NCBI GenBank assembly: GCA_024138025.1
Contig: JAMXBD010000012.1
Location: 2,542,001 to 2,606,000, forward strand
DNA from: Combretum micranthum
Taxonomy: Eukaryota > Streptophyta > Magnoliopsida > Myrtales > Combretaceae
Length of the DNA stretch: 64,000 nucleotides
Direction of reading: 5' to 3'
Within the stretch, counting starts at the first letter, position 1; every line of letters starts with the position of its first letter. A model generated the notes under the pieces. The model had not been told where the DNA came from and did not search any database. It worked only from the letters and a program-made list of their open reading frames with translations. Positions 1 to 11,704 of this stretch are shown in pieces. The translations under genes were made by a program, and so were the position numbers.

Positions 1-1416
1 GTTTTCCATAGCTATCTCAATATTCATCCTTTGAAGATCTTCTTGTAACTCCCATTGATTAGTAATCAAAGATTCCACATTCATCGATTTCTTTCTACTG
101 AGCGCATCGGCTACCACATTAGCTTTTCCCGGGTGATATAGAATTTCAACATCGTAATCTTTAATTAATTCCAACCACCTTCGTTGCCGCATGTTTAATT
201 CCTTTTGAGTGAAAATATTTCAAACTCTTATGATCCGTGAATATCTTACACTTTTCACCAAACAGATAATGTCTCCAAAGCTTCAATGCTAATACCACTG
301 CGGCTAGCTCGAGATCATGAATTGGTAATTCCTCTCATGGGACTTCAATTGTCTTGAGGCAGCTATGACTCGATTATCTTGCATCAACACACATCCGAGT
401 CCTTGAAGTGAAGCATCACTATAAATTACAAACTCTTCTCCACTAATTGGTAATGCCAAAATCGGTGCAGAAATCAATCGTTCCTTCAGCTCCAGAAAAC
501 TCCGATCACAATCTTCATCCCAATCAAACTTCACATATTTCCTCGTCAACTTAGTTAATGGTGAAGCGATTTTGGAAAAACCTTGTACAAATCTTCTATA
601 ATAACTTGCCAACCCCAGAAAACTTCGCACTTCCGTGACACTTGTCGGTGGTGGCCAGTCCAATACCGCTCTAATCTTCTCCGGATCAACAGATATTCCT
701 TCCTTTGTAATGATATGTCCCAAAAATGCAACTTCTCTCAACCAAAACTTGCACTTGCTAAACTTAGCATAAAGCTTCCTCTCTCTCAATCTTTGCAACA
801 CAAGTCTCAAATGTTTTTCATGATCTTCCTCATTCTTTGAATATACCAATATATCATCAATAAAGACTATCACAAATTGATCCAAATAATCCTTAAATAC
901 CCTATTCATCAAATCCATAAAAGCAGCAGGGGCATTTGTTAAACCGAAAGGCATAACCATAAACTCAAAATGTCCATATCTTGTTCTGAAAGCCGTCTTG
1001 GATATATCTTGTTGCTTAATCTTGAGTTGATGATATCCGGATCTCAAATCTATCTTGGAAAACAATGCCGCATCTCTCAATTGATCAAATAAATCATCAA
1101 TTCGAGGAAGTGGATACTTGTTCTTGATTGTCACTTGATTCAATTCTCTATAGTCTATACACATCCTTAGACTTCCGTCTTTCTTCTTAACAAACAATAC
1201 CGGAGCACCCCAAGGAGAAATACTTGGACGGATAAACCCGAGGTGTTGCAATTCTTCTAACTGACTTTTCAATTCTTTCAACTCAGCCGGAGCCATACGA
1301 TACGGAGCTTTAGAAATAGGTGTAGTTCCAGGTATCAAATCAATCCCAAAATCAATTCCCTATCCGGTGGCAAACCGGGTAATTCATCAGGAAAAACATC
1401 AACAATTCCCTTACTA
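1..1416 (-). pseudogene. Ty3/gypsy pol fragment: reverse transcriptase and RNase H
   Basis: The longest open part (304-1338) is 344 codons and carries the whole RT palm. It starts with the [15 protein letters not shown] pre-RT motif, then [18 protein letters not shown] (about residues 50-67), the [11 protein letters not shown] segment and the catalytic FIDDILVYS motif (Asp161-Asp162). The RNase H start FVIYSDAS lies near its end. The reading is then broken by a frameshift near 304-330. The next frame (positions 1-304) continues RNase H with [19 protein letters not shown] and [15 protein letters not shown], the usual gypsy RNase H end. A stop near 1414 separates it from the protease-side reading frame. 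Copy-forward transposition function is known for the family; this copy is broken. Confidence 0.93.
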
Positions 1417-1901
1417 CTGGCACCATATCAACTCGGAGTTCTTCACTACCCATTGTAGTTCCCATATCCTTTTCCCACAATTCCATAGAATACATACTCC
1501 GGGTCTCCTTCTTTCCAACACATGAAGTCTTCTACCTTCCAATTCAAAACTCACTTCCGCTTTACTACAATCTATTGTTGCTTTGTAAAGATTCAACCAA
1601 TTCATTCCAAGAATAACATCAAAATCAATTAAAGGTAGAACTAACATATCTATTGGCATGCTTTCATCAGAAATCACAACATCAACATTCTACATACACA
1701 TGGCTCTTTGGATTGCACACCAAAAGGAGTATTCACACTCATCACTCTATCATACAACACTTCAGAAGACAAACCACACTCATTCACAAAGCTTTCAGCA
1801 ATACATGCATGAGTAGCACCAGTATCAATTAAAGTATATGCAGGATGTCTTGCAATCTGTATTATACCTGCCAGTGTATCAACCGAAGGAGCTTTCTCCA
1901 T
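1414..1901 (-). pseudogene. Ty3/gypsy aspartic protease (retropepsin) region, frameshifted
   Basis: Two overlapping readings in different frames make up one retropepsin. The upstream part (1674-1901) has the active-site motif LIDTGATH. The downstream part (1414-1677) has PLIDFDVILGMNWL, the flap/C-terminal signature found in plant gypsy proteases, followed by TIDCSKAEVSFEL. The frame change near 1677 and a stop near 1414 show decay. The protease would cut Gag-Pol. It sits between the gag zinc knuckles and RT, as expected for this superfamily. Confidence 0.85.
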
Positions 1902-3193
1902 TGTTGCAAAGCAAACACCCTAGCAGCTGTCATTCCCTTTCCAAAGTTCGGTCCTTCATTCCTCGGCTTTTCCTTACAATTTGCCACATGATGACCCCTT
2001 TGTTGACAATGAGCACAAAAGATGGGCTTCAATTTAGGATCAGGACAATCAGAAGCTTTATGACCAACTTTCCCACATGCAAAACAAGCTCCAGGAGTCC
2101 ATTTACATTGAAACGATTCATGAGGCCCAAAACATATAGGGCATCGCCTATCAAATGGAAGGATGGCATAGGAGTCTTCACCACTTGTCCCGAGCTTGGT
2201 TTCTTACCCAAATATGGTCGCTTGCCTTTGTTAACATTACCAAACCTTGAATAAGGGTGTAGGATGTCACCGATCTCTTGCCCATAAATGTCGCACGTCT
2301 ATCCCTCTGAGCTTTATTTTCATTATTAATTTGTTCCACTAACTTTGCCTTGATTACTGTTCTCGGACAGTGTTGATAATTGAAACTTCTTAACCTCACT
2401 CTTAATCTCCATGTTCAAGCCATCTTGGAACTTTTGAACCTTCATGCTCTCATCATTGTAACTTGTACCGCAAATCGAAGCAATCTACAATATTCTGCAT
2501 GATATTCTTCAACAGTTTTATTTCCCTGCCTTAACTCAACCAACTCGATATCATTTGTTCCCGCACTGTGGATGGAATGTATTGCAAGAAAAAGGCTTCT
2601 TTGAATCTGTTCCATGGTATCGGTCTCACATATCCTTCACTATTCAATCTCCACCAATTATATGCATCTCCCTTCAACATATATATAGCCAAATCAACTT
2701 TCCTATGCTCAGGCACTTCACAAGCTGCAAACGCTTTTTCTAGCTCCACTATCCAACCTTCCGTTCGAGTCGGATCCAAAACAGTTCCATCAAAATCAGG
2801 TACCAGTCTAACAAAATCATGCAACTTGACTTGTTCATTCCGGTCTCCCATTGGTACTTGTGGCTCTTCTCTCACAGTTGGAGGATGATATTGCTGCATA
2901 AATTGTTGTTGTTGTTGATACATCATTTGTTGGTACTGCTGAACTATTGCAAACATATCCCGAAACATAGTGAGCACATTATTCGGATCTCCGGTAGGCA
3001 TCTGTGGCATAGCTGGATATGCTGGCATTTGAGGAGGCTGTGGATTCGGTGCAGTAGAAGCCGAAGCCGGTGATGGAGTCGAAGTAGAAGCTGGAATACT
3101 AGCTGATGCAGAAGCTGAAATAGTAGACTGAGAAGGAGGTGGCATACTTTCTCTTTCCGAAGATTGTCGGGTTACTCTTCGTGACCTATCCAT
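1902..3193 (-). pseudogene. Ty3/gypsy gag (capsid plus zinc knuckles), frameshifted
   Basis: The open N-terminal piece (2531-3193, 220 codons) starts MDRSRRVTRQSSE. It has a Ser/Ala/Pro-rich linker, a Gln-rich stretch and then the Retrotrans_gag core (TEGWIVELEKAFAACEVPEH, YNWWRL, FFLQYIPSTVREQMIS). Downstream frames continue the gag core in broken form (AKLVEQINNENK at about 2330). Around 1970-2130 the minus strand encodes zinc-knuckle motifs: two canonical CX2CX4HX4C copies (CFACGKVGHKASDC and CAHCQQRGHHVANC) and a preceding shorter variant (CPICFGPHESFQC). Frameshifts near 2400-2530 and about 1900-2200 make it a pseudogene. Confidence 0.88.
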
Positions 3194-3381
3194 CTTTTAA
3201 ACAAACATGCAACATGTATGACATATAATAATTTTACAAGGTCAAATCAATATCAAAACAATTAATAAACCAATTAACATTAAACATAAAACTTAATATA
3301 AACAAGTCCTATATATGTCTAACTAACTCACCGTATCTAAGGTCAAGTCACCACTATTTAATCAAACAATTTCATAAACAA

Positions 3382-3394
3382 GGCTCTGATACCA
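3382..3394 (-). other. Primer binding site, tRNA-iMet type
   Basis: The minus strand reads TGGTATCAGAGCC, the standard plant retrotransposon PBS complementary to initiator tRNA-Met. Two bases separate it from the LTR end, which begins TGTAAAGACCCG on the plus strand at 3397. It fixes the element as minus-strand and the flanking block as the 5' LTR. Confidence 0.9.
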
Positions 3395-3396
3395 TC

Positions 3397-6100
3397 TGTA
3401 AAGACCCGATCCTCTAAATCCCGAGATTTAGAGTACCGAATCCCCAACCACATATAACATTTGCACATTATATGTAAGGTTGTCCTAAAACTAACAGTTT
3501 ATGAAAATTGTTTGATCAAATCACTAACTTTGTAAAGAACTTTTTAAATAAAACAAGATTGCTAACAAAAGCAATCTACAATATATTTACATCAAATAAA
3601 CATTTCTTTGTGTCAATACATGACACTACAAAACAAATACATGTTCTTTCAAACATGAGGACCCTAAAGGGCTTAAGGTCATTACAAAGAAATTGGCTTC
3701 ACTAACAAGCCTTCTATACATAGCTGGTCCTTAGCAAAAAGTCTTCTAAAAGTCCCGGGTCCGGATCCTATTCATCCCACTCGTCCAGAAATCTTTCGAA
3801 ATCGGACCCATAGCCCAAGTCATCGTAATACTCGTCTCCATTACCTGCAAAGCAGCAAAAGTGAGCCAGAGGCCCAGTACACAATAACCAATGCATAACA
3901 AGTCATCCAATTCATGTAATGCATCATAGAACAAGTGGTTATCTTTATTACATTTTGATTCACAAATCAACAAGAGGGTATTCAAACCCCGGTCACACTT
4001 CGGGAATCCAGGGATCCTGAGTAACAGCAGCTGCTCAGGGGGTTGATATAAGCAGTCCGAATACTTATATCTCCTATATCTATTTCATGAAGATAATAGC
4101 TTCATCTAGGGTTTAAAAGCCGTTGCCCGACTCTACTTAAACTCAGTCCATAACATGAGCCTAGTTCACAAGTTCCATAAACCTTGAACTAAATCATGGT
4201 ATTTCCCCTAAGTTTAAGCAAACGTTACACAGATACAATTCCCCCTATCGGCTACCCACTTAACCAAAAGAATCGCTATTGCATCATAGCGTACCATTGC
4301 ATCATGGTAAAGTCATTGCATCATGACTTGGTTAAGCGCCTAGCTAACATGTCATTGCATCATGACAGGTTTGCTGCTCCTCGGACCAGATTAAACAGCG
4401 TAATAGACATCCAATTCATCCAAATGTTAAATCGAATCAATTTAGGTCAAATTAGAAATGTCTGGTCCTAGCAAACATCAACAAGTTATTGCGTACCTGA
4501 ACCGTTAGTATAGAACTAGGATCTCTCGGTGATGAACTAACGAAGAATCTTAACTGTAATAGAAATGTCACAATAATTAATAATTCAACATTTATAAATT
4601 TCATTCTCGTAAATATATATATATTATATCCACATATCATAAATTATCAAAGAAATCAATAATTGAATATACATCACGAATAGGCATTTAAACGTCCTAA
4701 TATATCTTAAATCTTTTAATAAAACTCAATTGCTCAAATAACAAACTTTGGAAAATTTTTAGAAAAAAGTTTTTGAATTTCAAAAGCACAGGGGATAGGC
4801 CGGCAGCCAAAGGCGGCTTTGGGCCGGTGCACAATGTTCTGAAAATGTACACTGCCAACGCTGCAGCGTTCAAAGCGTATGCCGTCAGCCTTTGAACCCT
4901 ACGCCGGCGGCCTTGAGCCGGCGTAGAATCCAAAACCAAAATTTTCAAAAACGTCCAGAGAGGTCTAAGCCGGCCGCTTTCTTATATAAGCTGGCGGCTT
5001 TGACATATACGCTGGCGGCCTTAATTTTCACTGCCGGCGTTCAACATGACAGAATGAACGCCGGCTGACTTTCCCAGCGAAAGCCGGCGGCTTTCAGCCA
5101 GCCTTAAAAATTATGAATCCAACGCTGCCTCTAAGCCGGCGGCGTTGAATTCCCAGGTTGCCGGCGTACGTTTTAAAAACAAGGTTAAACGAAAATTTCA
5201 AATCCCCTGTTTTCCACTTTGCAACCTCACATCTTAATACACTTTAAAACTTTCCTCAACTACACTTCCACTTCATATATTCACTCCCACATACACTACT
5301 CAATTCTAGCAACCCAAGGCATGAATTCAACACAATTAAACACTTCAAATTCTACTTCCATCAATTCTAAATTCTCCTATACAAATTCTCTTAACAACTT
5401 CCCAACACTTCACCAACATACAACAATGCATGCATAACCTCACACACTCATATAACACTTCCTCAACTCATCCCATGCATGAACAAACCATTTGATCAAC
5501 TTTAAGCTCAATTCATCCAATGATACATACATCTATTTCAAGAAAAGAAATAAAACAACACAACAACCTTAACTAAATTAATTCAAGCATATATATATAT
5601 ATATACCTTGTCTTGAGAGATACTTTGATTTTCAAACTTGATATAACCTAACTTGAGCTTGGAAATGGAGGAAGAAGAAGAAGAGAAAAAGAAGAAAGAA
5701 AAGGAAAATTCGGATAAAATTTTGAGCTGCCCCAAAAAGTAATCAAATTAGCTTAATTTTGACTTTTACACTTCCAAATTTACCCCTTAATGCATATATT
5801 AACTTTAGGTTGCATTTCACTTTAATTTGGACTCCATTTGGCTTACATTTAGGGCATAAATGCTACTTAATTACAAGAACTCAATCAACTAACTTAAATG
5901 AAATTAAAGTTGATTTATAAATCTAACTTAAACTTTTTAATGTACAAAAGACAACATTAATAATTTCATTACTCACACATTAATGCATATAAAACAACAA
6001 TATTAATATCAACATATACACATACAAAATCTTATATCTTAAACTACTAACAACACAAACATACTCATTCAATTCATCTCCTTAAAATAAATTAATAAAC
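3397..6100 (-). repeat. 5' LTR of the Ty3/gypsy element (outer end approximate)
   Basis: The inner end is exact: TGTAAAGACCCG at 3397 next to the PBS. The block has no coding content, contains a (TTGCATCAT) repeat cluster at about 4260-4370 and a striking GC-rich region at about 4790-5180 built from variants of GCCGGCGGC. Near 5640-5735 it has a GA-rich tract followed by a gctgccccaaaaag-type segment that resembles the equivalent place in the LTR-like block at 21.2-21.3 kb. I could not find the outer terminus; somewhere in 6000-6350 is likely. Confidence 0.7.
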
Positions 6101-6357
6101 ACATGAGATTTGATTAAAATATACATCTAGGTCATTTCATAAGTAATGGGCAAACACTAAGGATCATCATTGTAGGTGGACTTTGGGTTGATTTCAAAGT
6201 AGTTGGAATCGTAAAATATCAAATGTGACGTATGTATTTTTGTTATCTTTTGTTGCTTTATCTCTTGACTTGATCAATAGTACTAGTCGTTAAGTCATTT
6301 AATAGAATAAAAATTTCCCATGGACATTTGGCACTAATGAAGGGGTTTAGGTGTAAA

Positions 6358-6362
6358 CTTCA
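6358..6362. repeat. Target-site duplication CTTCA (left)
   Basis: Five bases CTTCA immediately before the left LTR; identical to 8790-8794 right after the right LTR. Confidence 0.85.
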
Positions 6363-6737
6363 TGATGCAGCATAGAAGCATTAAATAGCATAGAACACTC
6401 AACAAGTGAATCTCAAAACATAAACTTAATCACACAATTGCAAATTCAGAGAAAATCTTCTCAATTCAATATCAAAGATGTCAAAATATCAGTCGTCTAC
6501 AAAGACAAGCCTAAAGGCCTATTTATACTATTACATGAAAATCCTAAAAAGGTAAAATAATAAATACAATGTTGACTAATAATAAAGACAAATAATAAAT
6601 ACAAATCTAAAAATAAAAATAACAAATACAATTTAGACCGATAATAAAGACAAATTAATTGTGTGACATAATCATCAAAGTAGGCTAACTTAAAGGCTGG
6701 TCAAGGCCGGTAACATAGTAGCTTGTTGTCCACATCA
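6363..6737 (-). repeat. 3' LTR of the chimeric gypsy element
   Basis: 375 bp, TG...CA ends. It matches 8415-8789 over most of its length (for example the block around 6450-6560 against 8490-8610). Next to it inside the element the minus strand has a purine-rich polypurine-tract-like run (AAGTGCGGGAGAA). Confidence 0.88.
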
Positions 6738-6752
6738 TTCTCCCGCACTTGA
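6738..6752 (-). other. Polypurine tract of the chimeric gypsy element
   Basis: Minus strand AAGTGCGGGAGAA directly abuts the 3' LTR start, the usual position of the plus-strand primer of LTR elements. A poly-A run of about 18 bases lies just beyond on the plus strand. Confidence 0.65.
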
Positions 6753-6862
6753 AAAAAAAAAAAAAAAAAGAAAAACTCGTCCTCGAGTTTAGAGTTGAAT
6801 TTGGATATAGATGGGTTTTCACTACCGGAGGACGAAGACAAACTTGGAATCATGAATAAGTA

Positions 6863-7291
6863 TCATCCAGGATTAAATATGAATTGGCAAAAGTGAACCT
6901 TAACGGGTATAAAGTAAAATATCCTAATTATCTTAAGATTTAGAATTGCATTTGCCCTCGAGTTCTTTACACCATCCGTAGCAAGATCATACCTTCCAGC
7001 CATAATAAAACAATCTCCAACTTTATCTAAAGCAATTTTTCCATATTTTTCCAAATATATACGACTAGCTCTTTCATAATCCTTCATGAGGAAATAACAT
7101 TCTATAGCAGACTTTGCCTTCCTAGTTGACCCAAATAGTACCATTGCTACTTTAGAATCTGAAAAATTCAATCTTTCTGCTGTTACCTTAAGTCCACAAC
7201 TTTTAGTTAAATTTTCACTAAGAATTAAGTCAATATGGTGTTGTTTGTTCCTCATGGGAGGAAAATCATCTAATAAGTCGCCGAGTATCAA
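6863..7291 (-). pseudogene. Gypsy pre-RT remnant fused to a TPR/UvrD-helicase-like host gene fragment
   Basis: An open frame of 142 codons. The first ~25 residues (GDLLDDFPPMRNKQHHIDLI) match the gypsy pre-RT region, whose usual form is PP-MRDIQH-IDL. From about residue 32 the text changes to CGLKVTAERLNFSDSK, then AIECYFLMKDYERASRIYLE and KVGDCFIMAGRYDLATD. These helical pairs resemble the TPR-like repeats of plant UvrD-like/TRANK1-type helicases (recognised from memory, not searched). No RT follows. This looks like gene-fragment capture in the sense orientation. The last ~30 residues look random. Function is not expected. Confidence 0.5.
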
Positions 7292-7479
7292 TTTGTTTAA
7301 CTCCCCAAATTGCCCCCTGACACTGTCTTACACCTCTTCTGTCTTCTCCTCCTTATCAATCGTTAGCATTTGTTTTTCAATCAATGTATGTACAGTTTAG
7401 GATTCCTTCATAACATCCTCCATCTCCTTCTGTGACGATGTAATTGTAAGAAAGGAACATTCCTCTACTTTTCAATTTC

Positions 7480-8300
7480 TTCATCTTCCTTCCTCAAATC
7501 ATTACTTTGTGCCGATATTATAAATTCTACTTAAGGATATCTATGGTCTTGTTGAAGTATGATTTCCTCATAATTAAGAGGAAGAAATTCATCTTCCAAT
7601 AAAATCTTTATCCTAACTTACGTTCTCACAGGTGTTTTTCCTTCATGACAACTTTTTTTGTAATCTCTCCCACCAAGCAGAAGCATAACATTTTAATCGG
7701 CATGCTATCAACTTCATCCTCTTTTCTTCAAGGATCTCTATGTATTCAAAGATCCGCTCAATCTCCAAAATCCAATTAATAAAATTATTAATCCCTAATT
7801 CTCCACTAAAATATGGAATTCCATGTTTTGGCTGAAATTGTCATAGTCTCTTTGATCATATCTATAATACCCCTTTCGGTATCTGCTACCACCATCACCG
7901 CCTCTTCTCCGTGGTTGTCTTTCTTTGAACAAAAACTCAACTTCCACCACATAATCATATTCATAATAATCATCAAAGTTACAAATCTTATCTCTATATT
8001 GACCTCTACAATTTATAACAACAGGTCTGACAATAGGATCGTCGTGAGCATACTCTGCCCTTAGTTGTCTCTCATAACCGTTACTGTTCCTATTGGCATT
8101 GAAGGAGTTAGATGAGTGCAATTGCAATTCATCTTCATCATTAGTATCATAAGTAATAGAACTGATCCTTGGATCGCCTTCCGATCGTCTCTAATAATCT
8201 TTCATGCTACTGTTGGTATTGGATCGATAGATTAGGTCATCAAAGCACTGTTTTTTTCACTGAATTTTCTGACCCATGATCTCCTCTACCGCCCTTCATA
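7480..8300 (-). pseudogene. gag region of the chimeric gypsy element
   Basis: Read in changing minus-strand frames. An N-terminal part at about 7795-8310 has an Asp/Tyr- and Arg/Gly-rich stretch (RQPRRRGGDGGSRYR). It is followed at about 7560-7790 by a Retrotrans_gag-like core (EKRVKL-type, then WWERL and GKTPVRT, then FLPLNYEEIILQ). These are typical of gypsy gag near the major homology region. Stops and frameshifts interrupt it. The region between this core and the pre-RT remnant lacks a recognisable protease. Confidence 0.6.
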
Positions 8301-8399
8301 CCGGTCGCTCATAACATAGGAATTTCGTACCCAAACATCTTCAGGAATACGACTACCTCTTATTCTGTATTCTATCGATATCTCTGCAGGATTCTACTT

Positions 8400-8411
8400 G
8401 CTCTGATACCA
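8400..8411 (-). other. Primer binding site of the chimeric gypsy element
   Basis: Minus strand TGGTATCAGAGC, complementary to initiator tRNA-Met, three bases inside the right LTR. Confidence 0.85.
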
Positions 8412-8414
8412 ATC

Positions 8415-8789
8415 TAATGTAACATGAAAGCGTTTGGAAAACAGAAATCAATTCAATGGTTGATTTCAAAACATGAACTTAATCACACAATTGCTAAACA
8501 ATTGCAAATTCAGAGAAAATCTTCTCAATTCAATATCAAAGATGTCAAAATATCAATTGTCTATAAAGACAAGCCTAAAGGCCTATTTATGCTATTACAT
8601 GAAAGTCCTAAAAACGAAAAATCCTAAAAAGGTAAAATAATAAATATAATGTTGACTAATAATAAGACTAATAATAAATACAATTTAAAGCAATAAGAAA
8701 TACAAATTAATCGTGTGACGTAACCGACAAAGTAAGCTGACTTAAAGGCGGGTCAAGGCCGATAGCATAGTAACTTGTCGTCCGCATCA
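8415..8789 (-). repeat. 5' LTR of the chimeric gypsy element
   Basis: 375 bp, homologous to 6363-6737. The first dinucleotide is TA rather than TG, one of several differences that suggest some age. It ends CATCA and is followed by the CTTCA duplication. Confidence 0.87.
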
Positions 8790-8794
8790 CTTCA
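8790..8794. repeat. Target-site duplication CTTCA (right)
   Basis: Second copy of the 5-bp duplication that flanks the chimeric gypsy element. Confidence 0.85.
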
Positions 8795-11590
8795 CTTGCT
8801 CCGTTTATAAGGCAACAATAATTTTGCATGGTCAATTAGAGATGTCAAGTCGAGGTAGAGGAATTTTAAAGTGAAGAGGGTCTAGAAAGAGATGCAATCC
8901 GAAAGGTCCAAGAAGTACTCAAAATCAAAGTGTATTAGCTAGAAAAGGTAAAGAGACATGGCTCGTGTTAAGCATGATTCTTAGAGTGAAAATTCCTATG
9001 CCTTATTACATCATATGAATTAAAATTCCTAGGTTATTTCATTGATTTTCCAAACTAAGCTCATTTTGAATCTCAAATTAAACATTATTAGGCTCTTAAA
9101 GTGGTTGTTTGTCTAATTTAGAGATATGGACAATCAAATAAGGTTGTAAGTAGAACAGAACAAGATGGTATAATGTTGAACTCGAATTTAAACTCGACTC
9201 GAAACTTCAAAAGCTCAAGCTCAGCTCGAGTTCAACCAAGTTTAAAATTTCAAGTTTGAATTTGACTGGAAGTGACATTATATAACCTTAAATTCAATTT
9301 GGTTAAGGTCTTTTATACTCATTTTATTAAAAATATATATTTTTAGTTCTAATTAAAATAACTTTAATACACAAAATTAGTTCAAATTGAATTAACATTT
9401 ATACTCAGTTCAAACTCAGTAAAGATCAATTTGATTCGCGAGTTAACCAAGCTAAATATATAAAACTTGAGCTCTACTCAATAAACTACTCAAGTAGCTC
9501 AAATTCAAACTTGGCTAGACTATTCTTGAATCGAATTTGAGTAAACATCAAGTTAAATTTGAATAATTTATGAACCAGTTTGATTCATTTACATCCGTAT
9601 GATTGACCTAAGCCATGTAGTTGACGTTACATGGATGCAAGGTCAACTTACTTTTTATTAAGGATATCATGCCCCATTCTCTTTCACAATCTTAAGGTTG
9701 TATATTTCATACCCAAAATTTGCTTATTTCTTATATGAAAATGCTCTATACTGTTCTTTTTGGATTCAATCAAATGGCATAAAATATGACCCTGGAGAAA
9801 TACTTATACATGATATCAGACTCTATCTAGAAAGCTATTTACACAATGGACCGGAAAGTGTAATTTAGAGGCAAAATGGTCAAAGTTGTGGTAAAGGGCC
9901 CCTTAATCGTGGTGTATATATGTGTGTATGCGTGCCTTTATATAAATCGAAGTAGGCATATCCATTGTGAGTTATCCAAGTACCTATATCTGATGTGTTT
10001 CGAAAAACGAAATACAAATAATTGGTTGAGAGTAGACGGTCGAATCATTTCAGGAATTGCTTTTCGAGATGTGTATCGTGGCCTACGATAACTAACAATT
10101 TTGACCAACTAGTAATAAAAGCTGGTGGAATATGGTGAAAGAAAGTCAATTATAACAAGAATAACAATATTAGTTTTTTCCTTTTAAGAGTCACAAGAGC
10201 CGGCCTTAGTCCAGACATACTTCTATACATTGGCTTTGAGGGTAGGTGAGGTAACGCCAACCCCACAATAACTTCCAACGAAATGGGACCGCTGGTGTTC
10301 TGAAGATTTCAATCTTTTCTTGTTGTATTTCCACGTAAATAGTAAGCCCACTATCTAGCTTTCTACTTTCTAGAATAAATCAAAGTGATGATTTTAAAAT
10401 TAAATAAAAATACACATATTTCCAAAATTTTCTAGAACATTAAACCTAATCCCATTTATACGTTCGACCCAACTAAGGTCATTGAATGACTGGGAGAAGA
10501 TTGGTCTTTCTTCCAAACAGGTCATCATATGTTTAGCTGTGCATCGCAAGACCCGTTTTTAGTAGACGAACAAGGTTACAAACAGCAGCACCAGCAGCAA
10601 AATTTCTGTACATATCTTGACCCAAAGGTCATTTTTATAAAGTTTAGAGTGGGGCTCGAATTCCATGAATAATTCAGGATCAAGAATAAAGTAGCACTTG
10701 TATAATTATGTAACATTCTTCTTTGATATGCCACGAATTATAATATTGATAAATGTCATAGTAGTACCATTTTAACCATCTTTTCAATGATTAATTTTGA
10801 TGCATTGCAGTGATTAAGTCAATATGCATTGTGTAAATTGTTTTCTTTGAACAAACTAGGCATAAAATTTCATCAGTTATTCAACCTTACCCCCCTTCCT
10901 CCATTTTTTTTCTTTCCATTATAACCAAATAGAAGAATTGAACTTGTACCCCTCACATGAAAGATCAAGAAAAATACCTTTAGATTATAAAGCTATTGAC
11001 CTCTCTCTCTCATAAAAACTTTATAAATCCACCGTCCCTTTCCTTATCTCAAATATAGTTTTGAAACTTTAAGAACGGCTGTAGTTTAAGATAATCTGCA
11101 CAAGTAAAACCCTTCAAATCTTTGTTTAAGAGGCATTTAATTTTTTCTTTTTTTTAAAGATACCTTCATGTCATTATTTTAAATTCTACATTCGTTTACT
11201 TGATAATATCTAAGAGAACTTAATACATTGAAAGACAACCAACATAATCGAAATTGCATTTTATTTTGAATAGAATAGCAATCGACTACTATTGAGGTGT
11301 GTTGTTTCATAACATATTATGTGAATTTACGTTTATTCATGGATCTCAAGTGAAAACTATAGAAAAATGCAAAGACTTAGTTTTAAAGTACAATTATAAA
11401 AATAATCATAAATAAATAAATAAATAAAAATTAATAAAATTTTCGTATGGTTTTGGCCAAAAGTGATATGAGTTCGTCAATTATACGATTCACCTACACC
11501 ATTAATTTAACAGATTAAGACATTTTTGTTCACTAACTTCAACTACAAACGAAACAAACCATACCAAAAGCTGAACCTAGAGAATGTATC
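8795..11590. other. Intergenic DNA upstream of GDSL gene 1
   Basis: About 2.8 kb with no coding frame I trust. The part at about 9175-9600 is built of CTCGAG/AACTCGA-type words (for example CTCAAGCTCAGCTCGAGTTC) and ends TTTACATCC. This style is common in plant MITE-like repeats, but I could not find matching termini or a TSD. The rest is AT-rich and would hold the distal promoter of the gene at 11705. Confidence 0.4.
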
Positions 11591-11595
11591 TATGT

Positions 11596-11616
11596 GTATA
11601 TATATAAATATATATG
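11596..11616 (+). promoter_or_regulatory. Probable TATA box region of GDSL gene 1
   Basis: A TATATATAAATATATA run about 90-105 bp upstream of the chosen ATG (11705), a normal plant TATA-to-ATG distance with a short 5' UTR. It lies in AT-rich DNA, so chance occurrence is possible. Confidence 0.45.
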
Positions 11617-11704
11617 TGTTATATATGCTGTCCCAAGAAACCAAACACCACCTTGGTCGTATTGGTTCTTACGTTCAGTTATTTCCTACATTCCGAAGAC
11701 AAAC

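Larger units (their letters stand above)
1..6130 (-). mobile_element. Ty3/gypsy LTR retrotransposon, 5' portion, decayed, truncated by the window edge
   Basis: Read on the minus strand the order is 5' LTR (3397 to about 6100), primer binding site (3382-3394), gag (to 3193), protease, reverse transcriptase and RNase H, which runs off the left edge. Integrase and the 3' LTR are therefore outside the window. Protease before RT before RNase H and the chromovirus-like RT/RNase H wording place it in Ty3/gypsy, probably a Tekay/Del-type lineage (inference). Several frameshifts split gag, protease and RNase H, so the copy cannot encode a full polyprotein. The outer LTR end is not pinned down, because the partner LTR and target-site duplication are not visible. 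Confidence 0.9.
6363..8789 (-). mobile_element. Internally deleted Ty3/gypsy element with captured gene-like segment, complete with LTRs and TSD
   Basis: Two direct repeats bound the element: 6363-6737 (starts TGATGCAGCATAGAAGC, ends CATCA) and 8415-8789 (starts TAATGTAACATGAAAGC, ends CATCA). Both are 375 bp and share long identical stretches. The 5-bp target-site duplication CTTCA flanks them at 6358-6362 and 8790-8794. A PBS (8400-8411) beside the right LTR and a purine-rich tract beside the left LTR set the orientation as minus. The interior (1.68 kb) has a gag region, a short gypsy pre-RT remnant, and then a segment unlike retroelement proteins. There is no RT, RNase H or integrase, so it would need helper proteins. 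Confidence 0.88.

Noticed and set aside
3382..3394. Possible tRNA gene fragments at GGCTCTGATACCA words (also 8400 and 61587)
   Set aside because: They are retrotransposon primer binding sites next to LTR ends, with no cloverleaf around them.
9876..10091. 71-codon plus-strand frame
   Set aside because: Short, no recognisable domain, and no promoter or homology clue.
11594..11704. Upstream extension of GDSL gene 1 to an earlier in-frame ATG
   Set aside because: It would begin within the TATA-like run and place 37 residues before the signal peptide.
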